DNA from: G963665215 sp963665215
Lineage (GTDB): Bacteria; Chloroflexota; Dehalococcoidia; Lucifugimonadales; CAUZJF01
DNA: 16,737 bases
Direction of reading: 5' to 3'
NCBI GenBank assembly: GCA_963665215.2
Contig: CAXXWW010000015.1
Coordinates: 1 to 16,737, forward strand
The position numbers and the translations under genes are program-made. The notes beneath the pieces are model-generated. The model had not been told where the DNA came from. It saw only the letters and a list, made by a program, of their open reading frames with translations, and did not search any database. Positions 1-8,046 of the stretch are shown one piece after another (positions within the stretch are counted from its first letter, which is position 1; every line of letters begins with the position of its first letter).

Positions 1-1
1 T

Positions 2-94
2 GTTAGCAAGATCGGCATGGTCAGAGACATTGCCATCGCGCATTTTCCATCCGAGAAGGCAGACACAATTGACGCTTACGCTGCTATGTCCTAA
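2..94 (+). CDS. 3' end of an unidentified reading frame (partial)
   Basis: An open frame enters from the left edge and ends at TAA (92-94), giving about 30 residues including GMVRDIAIAHFPSEKADTID. The composition is protein-like, but the piece is too short to recognise. It is in the same frame as the ATG at 101, so that ORF could be a remnant of the same gene beyond a stop. This is a weak call. Confidence 0.25.
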   Translation, partial: VSKIGMVRDIAIAHFPSEKADTIDAYAAMS

Positions 95-100
95 CAGCCG

Positions 101-334
101 ATGGCATTGTCATGGAGCCGCGAGGGCCACATCGACCTCGAAAAACTAACATTTGGACCAGGTTGCTTCCGTGGCACAGATACCGTAGGTCAGAGAATAC
201 AATCGCAGGACATTGAAATTCCTGGAGTAAAGACTGCGCACTACGGACATTGCTTGCCCTATTTGAATCACTACGACGAGGGGTGCAGCGAGTACCTGAA
301 TGCCTTGCAAGCCGCGGTGAAGGGGAATGTGTAG
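101..334 (+). CDS. small hypothetical protein (77 aa), doubtful
   Basis: ATG to TAG gives 77 residues with a C-terminal half that looks protein-like (HYGHCLPYLNHYDEGCSEYL). No convincing ribosome-binding site precedes the ATG, and no domain, signal peptide or membrane segment is visible. It begins in the same frame six nucleotides after the stop of the preceding partial frame, so a decayed C-terminal part of one older gene is as plausible as an independent gene. I do not recognise a family. Confidence 0.3.
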   Translation: MALSWSREGHIDLEKLTFGPGCFRGTDTVGQRIQSQDIEIPGVKTAHYGHCLPYLNHYDEGCSEYLNALQAAVKGNV

Positions 335-440
335 CCCACCAAACATGGAGGGCAACGTCAAATCCCGGAACCTTTCAAGGCCACAGCACGTCCTTACTGA
401 TGACTGGGCACCCTGCGGGGTGATACCACGGAGGCTACTT

Positions 441-1839
441 ATGTGGATGAACACGCGAGCGCGCCAGAGACCTGGAAACCGGATGACGACTCCAGCACCG
501 ACATGGCTTGCCTTGTTCGCCGCCACTGCTTTGGCGCTTCTTCTGGCCGCCTGCGGGTCTGGCGGCCTGTCATGGCGCTTCGAGGTGGGTCGGCATGCCG
601 CCTGGTCACCTATAGCGATGGGCGGTGTCTTGTACGTCGGCTCCGAGGTAGGAGAGATTCACGCCTTGGACTCCGAAACGGGACGCCTGCTGTGGAGCCA
701 CGCCGTGGGGATACGCTACTACGTACCCGCAAGCGCCTACCATAGCCGGGGGTGTCTTTTACTACAGTGTGGGCGGCCTTAATGTTGAGATGGACGCCGT
801 GGGTCTCTACGCCTTGGACGCGTCCACAGGCGCGCGTCTATGGGATTTCCGCACCCACAGTGCGGGATTTCGCTTCCAGCAGGTGGTGAGCTCTCCTGTC
901 GTGGCCGATGGCATCGTCTACTTCACCTCCGAATCCCGCGCTCGGGGGACCGCCTACCTACACGCCTTGGATGCCATGACGGGCGTCCATTTATGGGAGG
1001 TAGGACCTGAATATCACGTAGGCACTCCGACGATTGCGGGCGGAGTTGCATATTTTGCCGCCGGCGACCTCAGGGGCAATCACCTCCATGCAGTGGACGC
1101 ACCGTCCGGAGAACTGATTCGACGTGTTCGGCACGAATTGATGGAGAAGCACGACGACACCTACGGCCAGGTGAAGAGAATAGCCGGTGGCGTGGCCTAC
1201 GTGAGTTCGGGGAATCTGCCCCTCCTCGCGGTAGACGCCTCGACCTTGCAGCTGATGTGGCGGGCCGCGAGTGCCGAGGGCCGCGGGACGGTCGAACCTG
1301 ATTGGGCCGACGAGGTTGTCTACGTGGTGGACCGGGGAAATCAGACTTCGAGACCCCCTCCAAGCCCTTCCGGAGTCACAGCTGACATCCTGTATGAGAC
1401 ATGGAACGGCTATGTAGCCGCCCTTGATAAAGCAACGGGCGAGCTACTCTGGAGATTCTCAGAGGATGGGACGGAAGTCTACTCCGCCACGTACATCGAC
1501 GGGGCAATCTACGTTCACTGGGGTCCCAGCCGTGGGGGAGACCAGCTGTACGTACTCGACCCTGCGGACGGGCAGGTCATCAGGCGCACGAGCTTGCCGA
1601 GCTCCGGGAGGTTCAGGGCGGTCGGAGAGTCTATGGTGGTCGGGCTGGTGCTGTATCACGGCGGCTCTGACGGACACATTTACACCTGGGATATCTCCAC
1701 AGGTGAGCTACTGTGGAAGCATGAGGTGGGGCAGATAGCGGGTTCGGTGGGGGACCCGCCGTCCCTCAAGGTGGTGGACGGGATAGTCTATGTGAACACC
1801 GTAGACGGCTTCTTGCAGGCAGTGGCAGCACCGGAATGA
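441..1839 (+). pseudogene. PQQ-repeat (BamB-like) beta-propeller lipoprotein, frameshifted
   Basis: This is a secreted lipoprotein with repeated propeller blades. The ATG at 441 is preceded by GGAGG at 430-434 with 6-nt spacing. The N-terminus has basic residues, then a hydrophobic segment ending in a lipobox (LLLAAC, then GSGG). At least eight PQQ-type blade motifs follow, of the form GGVxYV...hALD..TGxLLW (for example GEIHALDSETGRLLW, VAALDKATGELLWRF, HIYTWDISTGELLWKH), typical of the PQQ_2/BamB superfamily. No enzyme active site is evident, so a binding or scaffold role is an inference. Near 726-738 the frame shifts: one surplus base separates ...YYVPAS from PTIAGGVFYYSVGGLN. If it is corrected, the product is about 465 residues. 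It could be a real inactivation or a sequencing or assembly error. Downstream lies IS debris. Confidence 0.82.
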
Positions 1840-1932
1840 ATCGGCCGCCCCGAATCCCCGAGACCTGGGGGCAGGCCCTCCGGGATATTCGGCGCCGCCC
1901 CCGCTCTTATTCTTGGGCTTACGTCTGTCGAT

Positions 1933-1974
1933 GGTCAGCGAAAATGTCCGGCTAAGTGGCCAGCGAAAATGTCA
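1933..1974. repeat. tandem terminal repeat resembling an IS21-family end
   Basis: The 13-mer CAGCGAAAATGTC occurs twice, at 1936-1948 and 1961-1973, 25 nt apart and in direct orientation. IS21-family ends characteristically carry several short direct repeats, and this core is typical of such ends. No istA or istB gene lies next to it, so I read it as an orphan terminus. Sequence at 5925-5962 shows a comparable but different double repeat at the left end of a recognisable IS21-type gene. Confidence 0.45.
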
Positions 1975-2033
1975 CTTGTATTGCTCGTGATGATAACAGA
2001 TGGCTCCTATTCGCCCCGATCTCGCTTAGTAGA

Positions 2034-2053
2034 GTCCCAGGAAGTGGTGTAAG
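2034..2053 (+). repeat. IS-end motif (IS256-like), abutting the left inverted arm
   Basis: The 20-mer GTCCCAGGAAGTGGTGTAAG matches 17 of 20 positions with the minus-strand sequence at 6947-6928 (GTCCCGTCAAGTGGTGTAAG), which lies at the end of the ISNCY-family transposase fragment. The motif resembles IS256-family termini from memory. The inverted-repeat arm begins at the very next base (2054), which suggests an insertion boundary. Family assignment is tentative. Confidence 0.4.
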
Positions 2054-2237
2054 CCGGAATTACCCATATCAAGCTGCCTGGACCCAAGTAACGCACCATC
2101 CTCGACGAGAGCCATCGTAGTATCACTCACGGATGCCGTCAACCATCCAATCAAGCTCACAAAACCATCTCTTGGCGTGGTGAGTTAGCGGCCCCAGGCA
2201 GCGGAGGTGGCTCTCACCACGTTTGCACTCCCTTCAA
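2054..2237. repeat. left arm of long inverted repeat (184 nt)
   Basis: This stretch is the reverse complement of 3836-4020. The only length difference I noticed is one extra A in the right arm (in the run near 3919-3922). The arms end at CCGG on the outside and at TTCAA on the inside, where the IS1380 copy starts. The outer ~25 bases of the arm continue the reading of the broken hydrolase in another frame (residues like DVRDIQPGITHIKLP on the right-hand side), so the arms may contain hydrolase-derived DNA. Confidence 0.85.
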
Positions 2238-2394
2238 CCCACATTTCCCAGATCAGCCGCGTGGGAGCGTCGTAATCCGGTAAGAGTGCTGCCTATTTGA
2301 GCCGCATACCTGGGCATTATGGGCAGTGTGGGTGCTAGACTGGCCGAGCTAGCGGGTCTAGTTCTGGATACCGCAATCTCGCTGGAGGCACCCA

Positions 2395-3768
2395 ATGGGT
2401 GAAAGCTCCGACACCCCTTTGAAGCTCCAATTCGACCGCAGAGTCCGCCTGGATTTTCGTGGCGCTACCATCACCTCGGACGCCGGACTCCTGGCATGCC
2501 GCGAGCTTGATGCCGCTCTGGGGCTCACAGAGACAGCCAACGATTATATCCATGAAAGCCGCACCGGCCGCAATGTGCAACACCGGCTGTTGCCCTTGCT
2601 CAGACAATCGGTGTATAGCCGTCTCGCTGGCTACGAGGACACCAACGACGCTGAACGGCTTGCCCAAGACCCGGCTATGCGTGTCATCGTCGGGTGGCAA
2701 GGTACTGATAAGCAGGCAGCCAGCACCAACACTATGAGCCGATTTGAGACTGAGGTGTTAACCGAAGAGGAGAACCTGGATGGGCTTGCGCACCTGAATG
2801 TTGAGTGGGTGGACAGGGCCATGGCCCAGACATCTCACCAGCGAGTTATCCTAGACATGGACAGCTCTGAAAGCCCGGTGCATGGGCAGCAAGAGGGAGT
2901 CGCCTACAACGGCCACTTCGAGTCCGTATGTTATCACCCGCTCTTCCTGTTCAACCATTTCGGAGATTGCGAAGGTGCAATGCTTCGCCCGGGCAACGTC
3001 CACAGCGCTGAGCGGTGGCGGGAGGTTCTGGAGCCAGTCGTGAAGCGATACCAGGAGAAAGGAGTCCGGCTGCTGTTCCGGGCCGATGCTGCCTTTGCCA
3101 AGCCCGAGGTGTACGAGTACCTGGAGTCAAGGGACACTGGCTACGCTATGCGGCTTCCGGCCAACGAGGTATTACAAGGAAACATCCGGCACCTACTGAA
3201 GCGGCCCGTGGGCAGGCCGCCTAAGAAGCCCGTAGTCCGGTATCACGACTTCGTTTACCAGGCCCAGAGCTGGGACATTCCCCGGCGTGTGGTCGCCAAG
3301 GTGGAGTGGCGCCAGGGTGAGCTATTCCCGAGGGTCGGGTTCGTCGTCACCAACCTCAACCTACCGCCGGAAGGCGTAACCCACTTCTACAACGGGCGGG
3401 GCACGGCCGAGCAGTGGATCAAGGAAGGTAAATACGCCCTGAACTGGACGCGGCTCTCGTGTCACAGGTTCGTTGCTAACCAGGTGACCGGTTTTCTGTT
3501 TCAAAACCATTATCCCAGATTCACAGGAGGCTGTGGCTGTTTGTGCTGGCCTACAACCTGGGCAACTTTCATGAGAAGGCTGACTTTGCCAGAGTCAGTG
3601 AAACACTGGTCACTGCGAAGCGTGCAGACCAAGCTCATCAAGATGGGTGGACGTCTGGTGCGGCATGCCAGGAGGTTGGTGTTTCAGCTTGCTGAGGTGG
3701 CAGTGTCCCGGGAGGTATTCCGGCAAGTGTTGGAGCGTATCGCCGGGCTCCATCCAGCACCAGGGTAG
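2395..3768 (+). CDS. IS1380-family transposase, copy 1 (internal indel)
   Basis: DDE transposase of 457 residues that moves its own IS. The ATG at 2395 has GGAGG at 2384-2388 (6-nt spacing). Catalytic positions visible are the Asp of VILDMDSSESPVHG, the Asp of LLFRADAAFAKPEVYEYLE and the Glu of GTAEQWIKEGKYALNW, as in IS1380/IS4-type enzymes. Compared with copy 2 it carries a 41-nt insertion at 3488-3528 and one extra T near 3567-3569. Together these restore frame but replace the segment RLWLFVLAYNLGN by an unrelated stretch (TGFLFQNHYPRFTGG...). The change is C-terminal to the catalytic Glu, in what should be a conserved helix, so activity is doubtful. Confidence 0.9.
   Translation: MGESSDTPLKLQFDRRVRLDFRGATITSDAGLLACRELDAALGLTETANDYIHESRTGRNVQHRLLPLLRQSVYSRLAGYEDTNDAERLAQDPAMRVIVGWQGTDKQAASTNTMSRFETEVLTEEENLDGLAHLNVEWVDRAMAQTSHQRVILDMDSSESPVHGQQEGVAYNGHFESVCYHPLFLFNHFGDCEGAMLRPGNVHSAERWREVLEPVVKRYQEKGVRLLFRADAAFAKPEVYEYLESRDTGYAMRLPANEVLQGNIRHLLKRPVGRPPKKPVVRYHDFVYQAQSWDIPRRVVAKVEWRQGELFPRVGFVVTNLNLPPEGVTHFYNGRGTAEQWIKEGKYALNWTRLSCHRFVANQVTGFLFQNHYPRFTGGCGCLCWPTTWATFMRRLTLPESVKHWSLRSVQTKLIKMGGRLVRHARRLVFQLAEVAVSREVFRQVLERIAGLHPAPG
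3488..3528. other. 41-nt insertion inside transposase copy 1
   Basis: Absent from copy 2, where CAGGTGA is followed directly by GGCTGTGG. The insert contains a small inverted repeat (GGTTTT and AAAACC around a 7-nt loop, 3490-3508). Its origin is unknown. Alone it would shift the frame, and a nearby single-T insertion compensates. Confidence 0.7.
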
Positions 3769-3786
3769 CGATTATCCTTGAGGTCA

Positions 3787-4593
3787 TCAGAGGTGAAGAG
3801 AGGCAACCAAGGGCGAGGTGCGTGCCCGGAGGAGTTTGAAGGGAGTGCAAACGTGGTGAGAGCCACCTCCGCTGCCTGGGGCCGCTAACTCACCACGCCA
3901 AGAGATGGTTTTGTGAGCTTTGATTGGATGGTTGACGGCATCCGTGAGTGATACTACGATGGCTCTCGTCGAGGATGGTGCGTTACTTGGGTCCAGGCAG
4001 CTTGATATGGGTAATTCCGGGTTGGATGTCACGGACATCACCGAGGCGGCGTTATCCCCCGAGGTAGAAACGAGCTGCATGTCGTTGAACCAGCCCATCT
4101 GCTCGGTCGTGGCGCCGGGCATGAAGCGGGAAGTGAACAACTGACGGTATGCGGGATTGTCCCGGCCCCAGCCGGCCCTGGTTAATGTCAATAGGGCCTT
4201 GTGTTCCTCCACAGAGCCCCCTCGCTTTAGGCGGCCTCGCGCGTAGGCCCCGTACAGCACGAGATGGCTGACACGGGAGGGGTTTCGCGCGGCGTATTGC
4301 GCCGCGATCGCACCGCCTTGCGATATGCCCAATAGCGCGAACCAGTCGAGGCCAAGATGATCGACCACGGCGCTTAGGTCGCTGACCCAGCTATCGAACG
4401 TCTGCTCGGCAACAGAGCGGTCCGACAGGCCGGAGCCTCGCTGGTCGAACCGGACGAGCGTGTAGTCCTTGGCCAGCTCCTCCCACCAGTGGCGCCAAAC
4501 CGGGCTGCTCCACTCGAACTCCAGGTGCGTCAGCCAGTTGGGCGCTTTGACCAGCGGAGGCCCCTCGCCGACGAGCGCGTAGGCGATTCGCAT
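3787..4593 (-). pseudogene. alpha/beta-fold hydrolase, truncated at both ends
   Basis: The formal frame is 268 aa, but only about residues 1-190 (4593 to ~4030) look like a hydrolase. The fold signature is clear: GEGPPLVKAPNWLTHLEFEW, an RFDQRGSGLSD strand-turn, and the nucleophile elbow GISQGG with its Ser. This belongs to the group often attached to regulator or cyclase domains in actinobacteria and Chloroflexota. The ATG lies right at the end of IS1380 copy 2 and homology appears to begin mid-domain (RIAYALVGEGPP), so the true N-terminus is lost. Near 4030-4045 one base seems missing: another frame continues DVRDIQPGITHIKLP before a stop. The acid and His of the catalytic triad are absent. 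The rest of the frame is inverted-repeat and IS sequence. Confidence 0.8.
3836..4020. repeat. right arm of long inverted repeat (185 nt)
   Basis: Reverse complement of 2054-2237 with one extra A. The inner end (TTGAA) abuts the right end of IS1380 copy 1. The outer end (CCGG, 4017-4020) lies inside the 3' part of the broken hydrolase gene. With the left arm it would form a near-perfect palindrome if the IS were removed. Confidence 0.85.
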
Positions 4594-5920
4594 TCAAACC
4601 CCTCCGGGCACGCACCTCGCCCTTGGTTGCCTCTCTTCACCTCTGATGACCTCAAGGATAATCGCTACCCTGGTGCTGGATGGAGCCCGGCGATACGCTC
4701 CAACACTTGCCGGAATACCTCCCGGGACACTGCCACCTCAGCAAGCTGAAACACCAACCTCCTGGCATGCCGCACCAGACGTCCACCCATCTTGATGAGC
4801 TTGGTCTGCACGCTTCGCAGTGACCAGTGTTTCACTGACTCTGGCAAAGTCAGCCTTCTCATGAAGTTGCCCAGGTTGTAGGCCAGCACAAACAGCCACA
4901 GCCTCACCTGGTTAGCAACGAACCTGTGACACGAGAGCCGCGTCCAGTTCAGGGCGTATTTACCTTCCTTGATCCACTGCTCGGCCGTGCCCCGCCCGTT
5001 GTAGAAGTGGGTTACGCCTGCCGGCGGTAGGTTGAGGTTGGTGACGACGAACCCGACCCTCGGGAATAGCTCACCCTGGCGCCACTCCACCTTGGCGACC
5101 ACACGCCGGGGAATGTCCCAGCTCTGGGCCTGGTAAACGAAGTCGTGATACCGGACTACGGGCTTCTTAGGCGGCCTGCCCACGGGCCGCTTCAGTAGGT
5201 GCCGGATGTTTCCTTGTAATACCTCGTTGGCCGGAAGCCGCATAGCGTAGCCAGTGTCCCTTGACTCCAGGTACTCGTACACCTCGGGCTTGGCAAAGGC
5301 AGCATCGGCCCGGAACAGCAGCCGGACTCCTTTCTCCTGGTATCGCTTCACGACTGGCTCCAGAACCTCCCGCCACCGCTCAGCGCTGTGGACGTTGCCC
5401 GGGCGAAGCATTGCACCTTCGCAATCTCCGAAATGGTTGAACAGGAAGAGCGGGTGATAACATACGGACTCGAAGTGGCCGTTGTAGGCGACTCCCTCTT
5501 GCTGCCCATGCACCGGGCTTTCAGAGCTGTCCATGTCTAGGATAACTCGCTGGTGAGATGTCTGGGCCATGGCCCTGTCCACCCACTCAACATTCAGGCG
5601 CGCAAGCCCATCCAGGTTCTCCTCTTCGGTTAACACCTCAGTCTCAAATCGGCTCATAGTGTTGGTGCTGGCTGCCTGCTTATCAGTACCTTGCCACCCG
5701 ACGATGACACGCATAGCCGGGTCTTGGGCAAGCCGTTCAGCGTCGTTGGTGTCCTCGTAGCCAGCGAGACGGCTATACACCGATTGTCTGAGCAAGGGCA
5801 ACAGCCGGTGTTGCACATTGCGGCCGGTGCGGCTTTCATGGATATAATCGTTGGCTGTCTCTGTGAGCCCCAGAGCGGCATCAAGCTCGCGGCATGCCAG
5901 GAGTCCGGCGTCCGAGGTGA
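4593..5920 (-). mobile_element. IS1380-family insertion sequence, copy 2 (5' end lost)
   Basis: Inverted relative to copy 1 and nearly identical over the shared length. The 3' side ends at TTCAA (4593-4597), directly against the hydrolase remnant. The 5' side stops at 5920, where the match with copy 1 breaks off and an IS21-type terminus begins. The promoter side, the first ~26 codons and the left terminal repeat are therefore missing. Confidence 0.8.
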
Positions 5921-5930
5921 ACAGCGACAA
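4665..5930 (-). pseudogene. IS1380-family transposase, copy 2 (5'-truncated)
   Basis: Genuine sequence runs from TSDAGLLACREL (5920) to the stop at 4665. The first few residues of the formal 421-aa frame (MSLF) come from the adjoining IS21-like end. All three catalytic segments are intact (VILDMDSS, LLFRADAAF, GTAEQWIKEGK), and unlike copy 1 it has the uninterrupted RLWLFVLAYNLGNFMRRL segment, so it shows the ancestral form there. Only a few substitutions separate the copies (for example LARLNVEW for LAHLNVEW and PPAGVTHF for PPEGVTHF), which suggests recent duplication. Without its own start it is probably not expressed. Confidence 0.88.
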
Positions 5931-5962
5931 TCATTCTGACCGAACGACAACTATTTTGGCCG
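5925..5962. repeat. IS21-type left-end direct repeats
   Basis: Two 18-nt direct repeats with a 20-nt period lie upstream of the istA-like frame. In IS21-family elements such repeats are the sites bound by the transposase. Confidence 0.55.
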
Positions 5963-6002
5963 GTCCGTAGATAGGATGATCTGGTACCCAGGAGGTGCCA
6001 GA

Positions 6003-6916
6003 TTGATCACGGATCAACAGGTAGTTCTACTGAGGCAGAAATTGATGGAAGGTAAGACGCAGCAGGCAGCGGCGGCGGCGTCCGCCACGAGTGCGAGATC
6101 GGTAAGGAGATGGCAGCGGGGAGCGCTGCCTTCAGAGAGAAGGAGGAACAGAAGGGGCTGGAGGACGAGGCCGGACCCATTCGTTGACGTGTGGGAGAGG
6201 GATGTAGAGCCACTGCTTCGGTCCGATCCCGAGGGTGAACTGAGTGCGACAACTATCCTCGAGTGGCTCGACGAGAGACACCCCGGCAGGTTCGGCAGTT
6301 CCCATCTGAGGACGCTTCAGCGCCGGATCCGCGACTACAGGGCACTTCACGGGCCGGACAGGGAGGGTGTACTTCCAGCAGGATCATCCGCCGGGACGTG
6401 AGGCGCAGGTGGACTTCACCCACTGTTCGGGGCTTGGGGTGACCATAGGTGGGGAGCCCTTCAGGCATCTGCTGTTCCACCTCGTGCTGAGCCACTCTGG
6501 GTGGAGCTATGCCGAGGTGTGCTTCGGAGAGACGTTCGCGGCGCTCGTGAAGGGACTGCAGGGAGCGCTGTGGGAGTTGGGAGGCGTACCGAGGGTGGTC
6601 CGCACCGACAACCTGTCTGCGGCGACACACGAGCTGAGGGACAGCAGGGGCCGTGCCATCAACGCCAGTTACGAGGCGGTACTGGCCCACTATGGAGTGG
6701 AGGCCACCAGGAACCAACCCACGCTCCTCGCACGAGAACGGCGTGGTCGAGCAGAGACACCGTCGTCTCAAGAACGCCCTGGGCCAGGCCCTGATACTCA
6801 GGGGCAGCAGGGACTTCGACTCAGAGGAAGAGTACAGGACGTTCGTCAGGCGAGTCGTCGACCGGCGTAACAGGCTGGTGAGCTCCAAGCTGAATAGTGA
6901 GCGTCGTCACCTGATC
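6003..6916 (+). pseudogene. istA: IS21-family transposase IstA, two frameshifts, 3'-truncated
   Basis: The likely start is TTG at 6003, with AGGAGG at 5990-5995 (7-nt spacing); an in-frame ATG at 5976 has no comparable site. Domains in order: N-terminal helix-turn-helix (LITDQQVVLLRQKLMEGKTQ..., residues 1-40), then a DDE integrase core with Asp in REAQVDFTH, Asp in VVRTDNLSAATHE and Glu in SHENGVVEQRH. Two single-base surpluses break it: one at the GGG run near 6363-6366 (DRE then VYFQQDHP) and one near 6715-6730 (RNQP then SHENG). Homology fades at SERRHL (~6916), where the next element begins. No istB follows. It is inactive unless the frameshifts are sequence errors. Confidence 0.85.
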
Positions 6917-6927
6917 GATGACGCACT

Positions 6928-8020
6928 CTTACACCACTTGACGGGACGTGACCTCTCGCTTCATGGGCGGGCTCAGAGCTTCCATGTACTTCTTTGCCGT
7001 GTCCCGATGGATGCCGAGTTCCCGGGCGACCCCTCGAACCGACAACCCCCTGCGCTTCGCCTTCTGAACAGCGTTCCACCTTGCCGTCTGAAGTGGAGTG
7101 GGCTTCCTGCGCTGCATGGCAGGTGCCTTGCGGACTCTGACGGCGCCGTTGTCGATGGCCGTGTCGTCAGCATCGCCGGCGTCCATCTGTGCGTCGAGTG
7201 CTGCCAGGGCCGCCTCCCAGCGCCTGCTCAGACCGTTGAGATCGGGACGTGGGTGTGTCCCATGTGAAGAAGAGCCGTTGAAGCTTCTGAGTATGCCTGG
7301 GCGGGGTGGCGCCTCCTGGCTGGGGATGATCTCTCCCCGGTAACGCACAGCCAGCTGGCCGTCCAGGCCTTCCAGCACATCTGCCACCGCCCCCGCATAG
7401 CTGCGCCGCTCCGTCCCCGGCAGCAACTGAAGCGTTCTCCAGCGGTACTTCACCGTGTTGTCCCTGGCCACCCTGCGGCTGTGCCTGAAGCAGAGCGCAG
7501 TGTCGAGGCACACTCCCGGTCCCAACGGGCGGTAGGCAGCCTCAGGGTGCTGTGCCTGCACTCCGAAGCGAGCGTTGAAGCGGTCAAGGAGCTCCTTCAG
7601 CAGGGCGTTGGCCCCCTCGATGGTGACTGCACCAGCGAGTCTGAGCTCGGTCACCAGCCTATCCTGGAACGTTCCCGCTGTGCGCTCCACTCTACCCTTA
7701 GCCTGCGGTGACAGGGCGAAGACCATCTGTATGCCGAGCTCGTCCATCGCACGACTGAACTGTGTGGGTGCACCGGCGCGCCCGGAGCCGGGCACGTTCT
7801 TGAAGACGGAGTGCCGGTCGGTGTAGAGGGCGATGGGTACGCCGTAGCGCTGTATCAGCCCCCTCATCAGCAGGAAGTAGTCGCGGGTGTTCTCCTGCTC
7901 GCAGAACAGGGCGTTGACCACGATGCCGGTGGCGTCATCGACGGCCAGCAGCAGCGCGAAGGGAGGACCATCGTCTCCAAGCCACCGGTGGTGGCTGCCG
8001 TCCACCTGTACCAGAGCACG
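6928..8020 (-). mobile_element. ISNCY-family element fragment
   Basis: The 3' terminus lies at 6928-6950 (plus-strand CTTACACCACTTGACGGGAC) and the transposase reads leftwards. The 5' part of the element, including the N-terminal part of the transposase and its left end, is missing. At about 8012-8030 the sequence passes directly into the large serine recombinase. Neither junction shows a recognisable target duplication. Confidence 0.6.
6929..8005 (-). pseudogene. ISNCY-family transposase (N-terminally truncated), C-terminal HTH
   Basis: The 358-residue frame begins at an internal GTG; homology extends a few codons upstream (RRRALVQ) to about 8020. The integrase core is well preserved: DGSHHRWLG (first Asp), PIALYTDRHSVFK (second Asp) and SPQAKGRVERTAGTFQDRL (Glu), the hallmark segments of ISNCY-type transposases. 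The N-terminal helix-turn-helix of full-length members (about 100 residues by family knowledge) is absent. The last ~55 residues carry another helix-turn-helix (AVQKAKRRGLSVRGVAREL followed by GIHRDTAKKYMEAL) very like the N-terminus of IS21 IstA proteins. The stop codon lies inside the element's terminal motif. Without its N-terminus and promoter it is probably dead. Confidence 0.82.
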
Positions 8021-8046
8021 CCGACGACTCCCCCACGGGCAAGCTC

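Larger units (their letters stand above)
1840..2053. other. non-coding stretch made of IS-end remnants
   Basis: No credible gene is present between the propeller gene and the inverted-repeat arm at 2054. The stretch holds the tandem repeat at 1933-1974 and the IS256-like end motif at 2034-2053, listed separately. I see no promoter or terminator that I would defend here. It reads as stacked fragments of insertion-sequence termini. Confidence 0.5.
2233..3840 (+). mobile_element. IS1380-family insertion sequence, copy 1
   Basis: About 1.6 kb between the inner ends of the two inverted arms, containing one complete transposase frame. The right boundary is supported by comparison with copy 2: both share sequence up to ...GGAGRGTTTGAA and diverge after 3840. 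The left boundary rests on the arm ending at TTCAA (2233-2237), because copy 2 has lost its left end. The TTCAA/TTGAA at both ends may be part of the terminal inverted repeats. No target-site duplication can be assigned. Confidence 0.7.
5921..6928 (+). mobile_element. IS21-family element fragment (left end plus broken istA)
   Basis: Begins where IS1380 copy 2 is interrupted and ends where the ISNCY-type terminus starts (CTTACACCACTTG from 6928). The left end has an 18-mer direct repeat at 5925-5942 and 5945-5962 (CGACAATCATTCTGACCG and CGACAACTATTTTGGCCG, 14 of 18 identical), the multiple-terminal-repeat pattern of IS21. The istA 3' end, istB and the right end are missing. Confidence 0.65.

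Noticed and set aside
146..526. 126-codon minus-strand ORF
   Set aside because: It overlaps the lipoprotein start and ribosome site on the opposite strand; no family features.
3920..4144. 74-codon plus-strand ORF (MIGWLTASVSDTTMALVEDG...)
   Set aside because: It looks protein-like, but it spans the inverted-repeat arm and the antisense of the hydrolase, has no ribosome site, and its second half is clearly a shadow.
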